From an uncultured Clostridia bacterium (GTDB lineage: Bacteria > Bacillota > Clostridia > Saccharofermentanales > Saccharofermentanaceae): 7,004 bases of DNA. A program made the translations under genes and the position numbers. The stretch covers positions 1 through 7,004 of the forward strand of contig CAMNNN010000073.1 in assembly GCA_946545505.1 (NCBI GenBank), written 5' to 3'. Shown here one piece after another: positions 1 through 5,526 of the stretch. The notes below the pieces were generated by a model. It was not told the origin of the DNA. It worked only from the letters and a program-made list of their open reading frames with translations, and made no database searches. How positions within the stretch are numbered: the stretch's first letter is position 1; every line of letters starts with the position of its first letter.

Positions 1-892
1 TGTATATATGGTTAAGGTATCTTACGAGCAGAAGCCTTTCAGAAAGTCCATCATCGAGACATTCGGCGCTGATATCATTCCTTCACCTTCCATGACTACG
101 GAAGTAGGAAAGCAGATCAATGAGAAGTTCCCCGGAACAGGCGGATCTTTGGGATGTGCCATCTCAGAGGCTGTCGAGAAGGCAACTCATACTGAGAACT
201 GCAGATATGTATTGGGTTCAGTTCTTAACCAGGTAGTTCTCCACCAGTCCATCATCGGTGAGGAGGCTAAGCTTCAGCTTGCCAAGGTTGATGAGTATCC
301 TGATATCGTTATCGGATGTGCAGGCGGCGGTTCCAACCTCGGCGGCATTATGTCCGCATTCATGAGAGATAAGCTCACAGGCGCAGCAGATCCTGAGATC
401 ATCGCAGTTGAGCCTGCTTCCTGTCCTTCAATGACAAGAGGTAAGTTCGCTTATGACTTTGCTGATACAGGTCATGTATGTCCTCTTGCCAAGATGTACA
501 CACTGGGTTCCGAGTTTATGCCTTCACCTTCACATGCCGGCGGACTTCGTTATCACGGTATGTCTCCTATTGTTTCCCAGCTTTATCACGACGGCTACAT
601 GAAGGCCGTTGCAGTAGAGCAGACGAAGGTTTTCGAGGCAGCCGAGCTGTTTGCTAAGACTGAGACGATTCTGCCTGCACCTGAATCATCACATGCTATA
701 AGAGCTGCTATCGACGAGGCTCTGAAGTGCAAGGAGACAGGGGAGAAGAAGACGATCCTGTTCAACCTCACAGGTACCGGTTTCTTCGATATGACTGCTT
801 ACCAGGCTTATAACGAAGGCAAGATGAACGACTTTATCCCTACTGACGATGATCTTGAGAAGGGCTTCGCGAGCCTTCCCGTGATCGAATAA
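1..892 (+). CDS. trpB: Tryptophan synthase beta chain, TrpB2 type (5' end cut by window edge)
   Basis: Predicted PLP enzyme that joins indole (or indole from TrpA) with L-serine to give L-tryptophan, in the cytoplasm. The frame is open to the left edge: codons at 2-7 (Val-Tyr) precede the Met at 8, and that Met sits inside the conserved block MVKVSYEQKPFR, so it is internal and not the start. About 297 residues are visible; TrpB2 proteins are usually around 450, so roughly a third is missing, including the expected PLP-lysine region. Visible hallmarks are the PLP-phosphate loop GGGSN (323-337), the TrpB2-style stretches LHQSIIGEEAKLQL and HAGGLRYHGMSPIVSQL, and LPAPESSHAI near the C-terminus. 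These fit TrpB2 rather than the classical TrpB1. The gene ends in TAA and is followed by a terminator with no trpA after it, so it is the last or only gene of its transcript. Whether other trp genes lie upstream cannot be seen. Confidence 0.95.
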   Translation, partial: VYMVKVSYEQKPFRKSIIETFGADIIPSPSMTTEVGKQINEKFPGTGGSLGCAISEAVEKATHTENCRYVLGSVLNQVVLHQSIIGEEAKLQLAKVDEYPDIVIGCAGGGSNLGGIMSAFMRDKLTGAADPEIIAVEPASCPSMTRGKFAYDFADTGHVCPLAKMYTLGSEFMPSPSHAGGLRYHGMSPIVSQLYHDGYMKAVAVEQTKVFEAAELFAKTETILPAPESSHAIRAAIDEALKCKETGEKKTILFNLTGTGFFDMTAYQAYNEGKMNDFIPTDDDLEKGFASLPVIE

Positions 893-942
893 GATTCACC
901 GATTATTACAGTTTCCTGTTTAAGGTATTATTTCTAATTTCG

Positions 943-969
943 AACCGCTCCTGAGAGGGGGCGGTTTTT
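943..969 (+). terminator. Intrinsic terminator after trpB
   Basis: AACCGC (943-948) pairs exactly with GCGGTT (961-966). The stem continues inward through T-G, C-G, C-G and T-G pairs to a GAGA loop (953-956), giving about 10 base pairs with a GNRA-type tetraloop. A run of five T (965-969) follows, and more T-rich sequence continues to 979. It lies 50 bases past the trpB stop, separating trpB from the downstream unit. There is no matching A-rich tract on the left side, so it probably works in one direction only. Confidence 0.88.
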
Positions 970-1008
970 GTTGGTTTTTAACGGTTTTGCAATTTGCCAT
1001 TGTGATTT

Positions 1009-1035
1009 TTTACAAAGATATGTCAGGTTTATAGT
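1009..1035 (+). promoter_or_regulatory. Candidate sigma-A promoter for the kinase-like gene and rsmE
   Basis: TTTACA (1009-1014) and TATAGT (1030-1035) each match the -35 and -10 consensus at five of six positions. The spacer is 15 bases, shorter than the preferred 17. Transcription would begin near 1042, leaving a leader of about 70 bases before the chosen GTG at 1110. The location just past the trpB terminator supports a promoter here. An alternative is CTGACA (1074-1079) with TATAAA (1095-1100), but that would start transcription almost at the GTG and leave no room for ribosome binding. This is a prediction from consensus only. Confidence 0.4.
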
Positions 1036-1097
1036 CAAGATGCCACTTGTAGGGGGTGTTTTTTTGTGCAAAACTGACAATGAAGTTTTTATATTAT

Positions 1098-1105
1098 AAA
1101 AGGTG
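1098..1105 (+). promoter_or_regulatory. Ribosome binding site that decides the GTG start at 1110
   Basis: The purine-rich AAAAGGTG ends four bases before GTG at 1110-1112. Neither in-frame alternative upstream (GTG at 1056, ATG at 1080) has a well-spaced site: 1056 lies inside its own G-run, and the bases before 1080 are not purine-rich. Starting at 1110 also gives a protein that begins MRTVLTISDS, matching the usual first strand of ThiD/PdxK kinases. Confidence 0.55.
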
Positions 1106-1109
1106 CCGT

Positions 1110-2201
1110 GTGAGAACTGTCCTGACTATCTCGGATTCTGTCGAAGGTACAAGCTTTGACCTACTAAGATGTACCGCGACGATCAAAGACTTCGGTCTTG
1201 ATCCGCTTGCTGTGGTGCCAAGAATCTCCTATAAAGATGAAGCCCCTGAAGAGAATGATGTTTCCGAGATGCTCGACTATGCATTCAGCGAGTGCGAGTT
1301 TTCATCACTGGCGATCGGCTTTATCACAAATCCTGATGTTATCTCATATATTGCAGGTAAGCTCGAGCAGAATAAGACGGCTCCTGTTGTATGCTGTCCG
1401 TCCCTGATCTCGGAAGAAGGCGAGATCCTGGTTGACGGCAATGTATATTCCGCTTTGTCCGACAGACTTCTCAAGTTTGTAGACTTCCTGGTCGTAAACA
1501 CGATGGAAGCCGAGGCTTTCTGCGGATTCGAGTGCAGAGCCAAGAATGATTTCTTAAGAGCTGCGAAGAAGATATTTAACGTTTATGGCTGCGGTGTATT
1601 CATTAAGGGTGACGACCGTACTGACGGCCAGAATATTCTCTTTGACGGACAGAAGAACCAGTGGGTCGCTCCCGTTCCCGTCAAGCCCGGTTATGAGGAC
1701 CGCTACAGCTTCCTGACGGCGCTCGCGTGCGAATATGCAGCCGGCAACCCGACGAATCTTGTCGCTTCGCTCGCTCTCGAGTTCGTAAGCGGTAAAGAGG
1801 AGCCGAAGGAGGAAGTTAAGGCAGCAGAACCCGAACCTGCACCTCAGGTTGAAGAACCTAAGGAAGAAGTCAAGGTCGAAGCTGAGCCCGTTCCCGAACA
1901 GAGGGAAGAGGTTCACGAAGAAGCACAGGAAGTTAAGGCTCCTGTTACTTCATCTCTCGTGTCTCCTGCTAAGTCCATCAGAGATATCGCCCGTACCATG
2001 GGCGCACCTTCCCCGGATGAAGAAGTTCAGCATGCCGTCACGAGCAATATCGAGAAGAAGCCTGATCCTAAGGGAGAGGTTACTAATCTTGCCAGCTCCA
2101 GAATGCTGTTCGATGCCAAGGTAAACCAGTCCATCACTGACCTTCAGGCTCTGAAGGACAGACTCAATCATCTTAATAAGCTGGCCGATTCGGGGAAATA
2201 A
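1110..2201 (+). CDS. Degenerate ThiD/PdxK-like kinase (ribokinase superfamily) with acidic C-terminal extension
   Basis: Predicted cytoplasmic protein of 363 residues from GTG 1110. Residues 1-228 resemble hydroxymethylpyrimidine-phosphate or pyridoxal kinases: first strand VLTISDS (4-10), VNTMEAE (129-135) in place of PNxxEAE, IKGDDRTDG (165-173) in place of the IKGG strand, and a final helix TALACEYAAG. Key features are altered: the glycine-rich substrate loop reads SDSVEGTSFD, the usual DPVM reads CPSL (96-99), and the anion-hole motif GTGC/GTGD aligns with EDRY (196-199), so the catalytic Cys/Asp is replaced by Tyr. Catalysis by the normal mechanism is therefore doubtful. From about 229 the protein is a Glu/Pro/Lys/Val-rich linker with two EEPKEEVK copies, then a less biased stretch, and an amphipathic helix (about 341-359) with hydrophobics spaced 3-4 residues apart. 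Such kinases normally stop near 250-290 residues with no such tail. rsmE follows after 3 bases, so the two are probably co-translated. Function is unknown; a divergent active kinase of the PfkB superfamily remains possible. Confidence 0.65.
   Translation: MRTVLTISDSVEGTSFDLLRCTATIKDFGLDPLAVVPRISYKDEAPEENDVSEMLDYAFSECEFSSLAIGFITNPDVISYIAGKLEQNKTAPVVCCPSLISEEGEILVDGNVYSALSDRLLKFVDFLVVNTMEAEAFCGFECRAKNDFLRAAKKIFNVYGCGVFIKGDDRTDGQNILFDGQKNQWVAPVPVKPGYEDRYSFLTALACEYAAGNPTNLVASLALEFVSGKEEPKEEVKAAEPEPAPQVEEPKEEVKVEAEPVPEQREEVHEEAQEVKAPVTSSLVSPAKSIRDIARTMGAPSPDEEVQHAVTSNIEKKPDPKGEVTNLASSRMLFDAKVNQSITDLQALKDRLNHLNKLADSGK
1797..1874 (+). repeat. Two-copy EEPKEEVK coding repeat in the acidic linker
   Basis: The octapeptide EEPKEEVK is encoded at 1797-1820 and again at 1851-1874, a 54-base period. 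The two DNA copies differ at five positions, all third codon positions and all synonymous. A looser related stretch (EEVHEEAQEVK) follows at about 1905-1940. The region is likely disordered and strongly charged. Confidence 0.8.
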
Positions 2202-2204
2202 TCC

Positions 2205-2951
2205 GTGACCAGACTTTTCATGGAGGACCAAGAAGCTCAGGACGGCTTCCTGACCCTCGACAAGGACAACTCACATTACATTTCGCAAGTACTGCGCATG
2301 AAAGAAGGCGAAGAACTTATTGTGGTTTTGGGCGGCGGCGTTGAGGCACTCTGTGAAGTTAATGAGCTATCCAAAGATTCCGTTATGCTCAAGATCAAAG
2401 ATACGTATACTTCAGTATCCGAGCCTGCTTTCAGGATCACTCTTTACCAATCCGTCTCTAAGGGTGAGCGTATGGAGCTGACGATTCAAAAGTGCGTGGA
2501 ATTAGGCGTAACGAAGATAGTTCCCGTATTCTCGTCAAGATGCGTAGTGCGTCCTGACGAGCCGAAGAAACAGAAATCCAAGACCGACCGCTGGCAGAAG
2601 ATCGCACTCGAGGCTGCAAGGCAGAGCGGCAGAGGGATAATTCCCGAAGTTACTGAGCCTGTGGCATTCCGGGAGGCGGTGAAGGCGGCGGGTGAGTCTG
2701 CGGACATTGTTCTATTCCCGTGGGAGGAGGAACATGGGCTGACACTTAAAGAGGCGCTCGCTCAGGTAAATAAAGACGATATCAGCGAAGTGGCAGTATT
2801 TATCGGCCCTGAAGGCGGATTCGAAGAAGGCGAGGCAGAGATTGCAAGAGAGAACGGAGCAAGACCTGTAACACTTGGCAAGAGAATACTCCGTACTGAG
2901 ACCGCCGGCCCCGCGGTGCTCGCGATGCTGCTTTATCAGTTTGAGCTGTGA
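2205..2951 (+). CDS. rsmE: 16S rRNA (uracil-1498-N3)-methyltransferase RsmE
   Basis: SPOUT-family enzyme that uses S-adenosylmethionine to methylate N3 of U1498 in the decoding region of the 30S subunit. At 248 residues it is full length for the family (about 240-250). The N-terminal PUA-like part contains HYISQVLRMKEGEEL. The SPOUT domain carries the family signatures RMELTIQKCVELGV and RWQKIALEAARQSGR, then the SAM-binding knot: IGPEGGF (200-206) and LGKRILRTETA (224-234). GTG is chosen as start because it gives MTRLFME, the expected N-terminus, and a GGGGAA site (2192-2197) lies 7 bases upstream inside the preceding gene. The gap to the kinase-like gene is 3 bases, implying translational coupling. 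In many Bacillota rsmE follows prmA; here the kinase-like gene takes that position. No terminator is visible after it. Confidence 0.96.
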   Translation: MTRLFMEDQEAQDGFLTLDKDNSHYISQVLRMKEGEELIVVLGGGVEALCEVNELSKDSVMLKIKDTYTSVSEPAFRITLYQSVSKGERMELTIQKCVELGVTKIVPVFSSRCVVRPDEPKKQKSKTDRWQKIALEAARQSGRGIIPEVTEPVAFREAVKAAGESADIVLFPWEEEHGLTLKEALAQVNKDDISEVAVFIGPEGGFEEGEAEIARENGARPVTLGKRILRTETAGPAVLAMLLYQFEL

Positions 2952-2964
2952 TTATTCCCTAATC

Positions 2965-2995
2965 TTGTAAGGATTTTCCTTTATTATGATATAAT
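2965..2995 (+). promoter_or_regulatory. Extended -10 promoter for aspS-lepB-lepA
   Basis: A perfect TATAAT (2990-2995) is preceded by TG one base upstream (2987-2988), forming an extended -10. The best -35 is TTGTAA (2965-2970, four of six) with a 19-base spacer; the extended -10 can make up for a weak -35. Transcription would start near 3002, giving a leader of about 50 bases before aspS. Such a leader is too short for a T-box riboswitch. Confidence 0.7.
2969..2981. repeat. Small inverted repeat inside the aspS promoter spacer
   Basis: AAGGA (2969-2973) and TCCTT (2977-2981) are perfect inverted arms around three T. They lie between the -35 and the -10, where a repressor could act. The arms are short and A+T-rich neighbours make chance occurrence plausible. 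As RNA read through from rsmE it would be a weak hairpin. Confidence 0.35.
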
Positions 2996-3010
2996 GACTT
3001 GTTGTATTAA

Positions 3011-3028
3011 TGCGCCCGCGCGGGCGTA
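3011..3028. repeat. GC-rich palindrome in the aspS leader
   Basis: CGCCCGCGCGGGCG (3013-3026) is its own reverse complement. In RNA it could fold as CGCCC/GGGCG around a GCGC loop, lengthened by a G-U and a U-A pair to seven base pairs (3011-3028). It begins about 10 bases after the predicted transcription start and ends 5 bases before the aspS ribosome binding site (3034-3041). No T-run follows, so it is not an intrinsic terminator. It stands out against the A+T-rich surroundings. A 5' mRNA-stabilising hairpin or a protein-binding site are both possible. Confidence 0.6.
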
Positions 3029-3050
3029 CAAATAAGAAAGGCAGATCATT

Positions 3051-4862
3051 ATGTCTGAATCAATCGCAGATATGAAGCGCACGGACATGTGCGGAACGCT
3101 TAGGGAAAGCGATGCAGGTAAAGAAGTTACACTGATGGGATGGTGCCACAAGGCGCGTGATCTCGGAGGACTGACATTCATCACATTGAGAGACAGGACC
3201 GGTGAGGTTCAGCTCGTTATCACTCCCGAGAGTTCAGAAGATATCAGAACCAAAGCATCCAAGATCAGATCCGAGTTCGTTCTTGCCGTTAAGGGTAAGG
3301 TCGCATTGAGATCTGCTCCGAACGAGAAGATGCCCACAGGTATGATAGAGGTCAACGTTGACGACCTTCGTATCATCTCCGAGTCAGAGACTCCTCCGTT
3401 CTATATCGAGGACGACAACACGGCTAATGAGTCCTTGAGACTTAAGTACAGATACCTCGATCTCAGAAGACCGGTCATGCAGAACAACATGATCCTGCGT
3501 CACAAGATCGCGAAGTCCGCACGTGACTATTTCGATGAGAAGGGATTCCTCGAGATCGAGACTCCTATGCTCGGCAAGAGCACACCTGAGGGCGCACGTG
3601 ACTACCTCGTTCCTTCGAGAATTAAGAAGGGTTCTTTCTTCGCACTTCCCCAGTCCCCTCAGCTTTATAAGCAGCTTCTCATGCTTGCAGGTTATGACCG
3701 CTACATGCAGATCGCACGCTGCTTCCGTGACGAGGACCTGAGAGCCGACAGACAGCCCGAGTTCACGCAGATGGACCTCGAAATGAGCTTCGTTGACTGC
3801 GATGACGTCATGGGAATTACAGAGGGCTTCGTGGCAAGAGTTTTCAAGGATGTACTCGACATCGACATCGAGCTTCCTATTAAGCGCCTGCCCTGGATCG
3901 AGGCCATGGAGCGTTTCGGTTCCGATAAGCCTGATCTGCGTTTCGGCATGGAGCTTCAGAATATCTCCGACTGGGCAAAGACGATCGATTTCGTTGTATT
4001 CAAGAATGCTCTTGAGGAAGGCGGCCTTGTAAAGGCTGTAGTTATCCCCGGCGGTGCTGCTTTCTCACGTAAGGAGATCGATGCACTCGGTGAAGTATGT
4101 AAGACATACAAGGCTAAGGGTATGGCATGGGTAGTTCCTTCCGAGCAGCCAAGAGGTTCATTCCTCAAGTTCATGCAGCCTGAGGATATCGCTGCTCTTG
4201 CTTCTGCGACAGGTGCTACGGCAGACGACCTTATCTGCATCGTTGCCGATAAGTTCAAGGTCGTTCACGATTCATTAGGCCAGTTAAGACTTGCAGCAGC
4301 AAATAAGCTCGACCTGATCCGCAAGGATGACTTCAAGCTTTGCTGGGTAACTGAGTTCCCCATGTTCGAATGGTCGGACGAAGAGGGAAGATATATGGCA
4401 ATGCACCATCCTTTCACATGTCCCATGGATGAGGACCTCGATAACCTCGAGTCCGATCAGGGCAAGGTAAGATCCAAGGCTTACGACATCGTATTGAACG
4501 GATGTGAGCTCGGAGGCGGTTCCATCAGAATCCATGACCGCAGCTTGCAGATGAGAATCTTCAAGCTCCTCGGTTTCTCCGAAGAGTCTGCACAGGAGCA
4601 GTTCGGATTCCTTCTCGATGCATTCAAGTACGGTGTACCTCCTCACGGCGGTCTCGCCATCGGTCTCGACAGATTCGTAATGCTCCTCACGGGTGCAGGT
4701 TCCATCAGGGAAGTTATCGCATTCCCGAAGGTTCAGACATCTTCCGACCTTATGACGGATGCACCTTCTCCCGTTGCCGTCGCTCAGCTTAACGAGCTCG
4801 GCATCGAGGTAAGTGAGATAGACCAGCAGGACGAGGATAACGATCATCTGGTGATGGATTAA
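3051..4862 (+). CDS. aspS: Aspartyl-tRNA synthetase, bacterial type
   Basis: Class IIb synthetase that activates L-aspartate with ATP and charges tRNA-Asp in the cytoplasm. The 603 residues match the bacterial type, which carries a GAD insertion. Order: N-terminal OB anticodon-binding domain (about 15-110, with MGWCHKARDLGG and LRDRTGEVQLVI); motif 1 region EIETPMLGKSTPEGARDYL; motif 2 FRDEDLRADRQPEFTQ beginning at F225; GAD domain roughly 310-415; motif 3 GLDRFVMLL with the ATP-binding Arg541. All class II key residues seem present. Leu38 in RDLGG resembles enzymes specific for tRNA-Asp, whereas some non-discriminating enzymes have His there; this is a hint only. The C-terminal tail is short and acidic (QQDEDNDHLVMD). 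ATG 3051 is supported by AAGAAAGG (3034-3041). It is the first gene of the likely aspS-lepB-lepA operon. Confidence 0.98.
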   Translation: MSESIADMKRTDMCGTLRESDAGKEVTLMGWCHKARDLGGLTFITLRDRTGEVQLVITPESSEDIRTKASKIRSEFVLAVKGKVALRSAPNEKMPTGMIEVNVDDLRIISESETPPFYIEDDNTANESLRLKYRYLDLRRPVMQNNMILRHKIAKSARDYFDEKGFLEIETPMLGKSTPEGARDYLVPSRIKKGSFFALPQSPQLYKQLLMLAGYDRYMQIARCFRDEDLRADRQPEFTQMDLEMSFVDCDDVMGITEGFVARVFKDVLDIDIELPIKRLPWIEAMERFGSDKPDLRFGMELQNISDWAKTIDFVVFKNALEEGGLVKAVVIPGGAAFSRKEIDALGEVCKTYKAKGMAWVVPSEQPRGSFLKFMQPEDIAALASATGATADDLICIVADKFKVVHDSLGQLRLAAANKLDLIRKDDFKLCWVTEFPMFEWSDEEGRYMAMHHPFTCPMDEDLDNLESDQGKVRSKAYDIVLNGCELGGGSIRIHDRSLQMRIFKLLGFSEESAQEQFGFLLDAFKYGVPPHGGLAIGLDRFVMLLTGAGSIREVIAFPKVQTSSDLMTDAPSPVAVAQLNELGIEVSEIDQQDEDNDHLVMD

Positions 4863-4886
4863 CACAGATTAAGGATCTAAGGGAAA

Positions 4887-5507
4887 ATGAGAAAGCACGA
4901 CAAGAGTGAGTTTGTTGAAGTAAAGCCTGCCGACAGAAAGAATGCGATCATCGCATCCGTTCTCGACTGGCTTATAGCGATAGCGATCGGTGTTCTGGCA
5001 GGAATCCTGCTCGTGGTATTCGTTGTACAAAGAGATAACGTCTACGGCGATTCTATGGTACCTACTTTAAGAGACGGCTACATCGTCATGACCGAGAAAG
5101 TTTCCACTTACTTCGATAACTACGACAGAGGCGATATCGTAATCCTTGACGGTGAGGATATGGAGGGATACAACCACGATGAGTATCTCATCAAGAGAAT
5201 CGTCGGCTTGCCGGGAGAGACGGTTATGATCGCTGACGGTCATGTCTATATCAGAGAGGCCGGCGCGACGGAATTCTATATGCTCGATGAGCCTTATCTT
5301 GCAGACGGCGTAGAGACTTATGTCATGAGCTGGGGACTCGACAGAGGTTATAACGAGATCACGCTCGGACCCGACGAGTACTATTGCCTGGGAGACAACC
5401 GTCCGGTAAGTAACGACTCCCGTAATCTTGGACCTTTCTCAGCGGACCGCATTAAGGGTATAGCATTCGTAATCATCTATCCTTTCAATGCGTTCTCATT
5501 CCTATAA
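4887..5507 (+). CDS. lepB: Signal peptidase I
   Basis: Membrane serine protease (family S26) that removes signal peptides from exported proteins on the outer face of the cytoplasmic membrane. The 206-residue protein has a charged cytoplasmic N-terminus (1-19), one membrane span (about 20-47) and an extracytoplasmic catalytic domain, the usual Gram-positive layout. The Ser-Lys dyad is visible: Ser56 in YGDSMVPTL and Lys103 in [12 protein letters not shown]. The late conserved box [16 protein letters not shown] starts at Gly169. There is no second C-terminal membrane span. It begins 24 bases after aspS; AAGGA (4871-4875) is 11 bases and AAGGGA (4879-4884) only 2 bases from the ATG, so ribosome binding is not ideal and initiation may be moderate. 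Co-transcription with aspS and lepA is inferred from spacing and from the lack of a terminator. Confidence 0.97.
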   Translation: MRKHDKSEFVEVKPADRKNAIIASVLDWLIAIAIGVLAGILLVVFVVQRDNVYGDSMVPTLRDGYIVMTEKVSTYFDNYDRGDIVILDGEDMEGYNHDEYLIKRIVGLPGETVMIADGHVYIREAGATEFYMLDEPYLADGVETYVMSWGLDRGYNEITLGPDEYYCLGDNRPVSNDSRNLGPFSADRIKGIAFVIIYPFNAFSFL

Positions 5508-5518
5508 GAATTATCAAC

Positions 5519-5524
5519 AGGTGA
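5519..5524 (+). promoter_or_regulatory. Ribosome binding site deciding the lepA start
   Basis: AGGTGA ends two bases before ATG 5527. Because it pairs with the 5' part of the anti-Shine-Dalgarno sequence, this close spacing is normal. An in-frame GTG at 5521 lies inside this site and has no purine-rich site upstream, so ATG 5527 is preferred. Confidence 0.6.
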
Positions 5525-5526
5525 AG

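Noticed and set aside
8..10. ATG at 8 as the start of trpB
   Set aside because: It falls within a conserved internal block of TrpB2, and the frame is open upstream to the window edge.
1044..1065. CACTT/GGGTG hairpin followed by seven T, resembling a terminator or attenuator
   Set aside because: The stem has five pairs, two of them G-U, and is too weak to terminate; it would also lie immediately after the predicted transcription start.
1074..1100. CTGACA and TATAAA as promoter of the kinase-like gene
   Set aside because: Spacing is 15 bases and the start point would fall at about the GTG, leaving no ribosome binding site in the transcript.
1554..1916. A 120-codon minus-strand frame rich in Leu and Phe
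   Set aside because: It is the mirror of Glu/Lys codons in the acidic linker; the hydrophobic look is a by-product, and the sense frame is well supported.
2996..3050. Possible T-box riboswitch before aspS
   Set aside because: The leader is about 50 bases with one short hairpin and no terminator; T-box leaders need well over 100 bases with a specifier stem and antiterminator.
4284..4865. A 193-codon open frame on the minus strand opposite the end of aspS
   Set aside because: It lies fully antisense to a well-supported conserved gene, has no family motifs and reflects codon bias of aspS.
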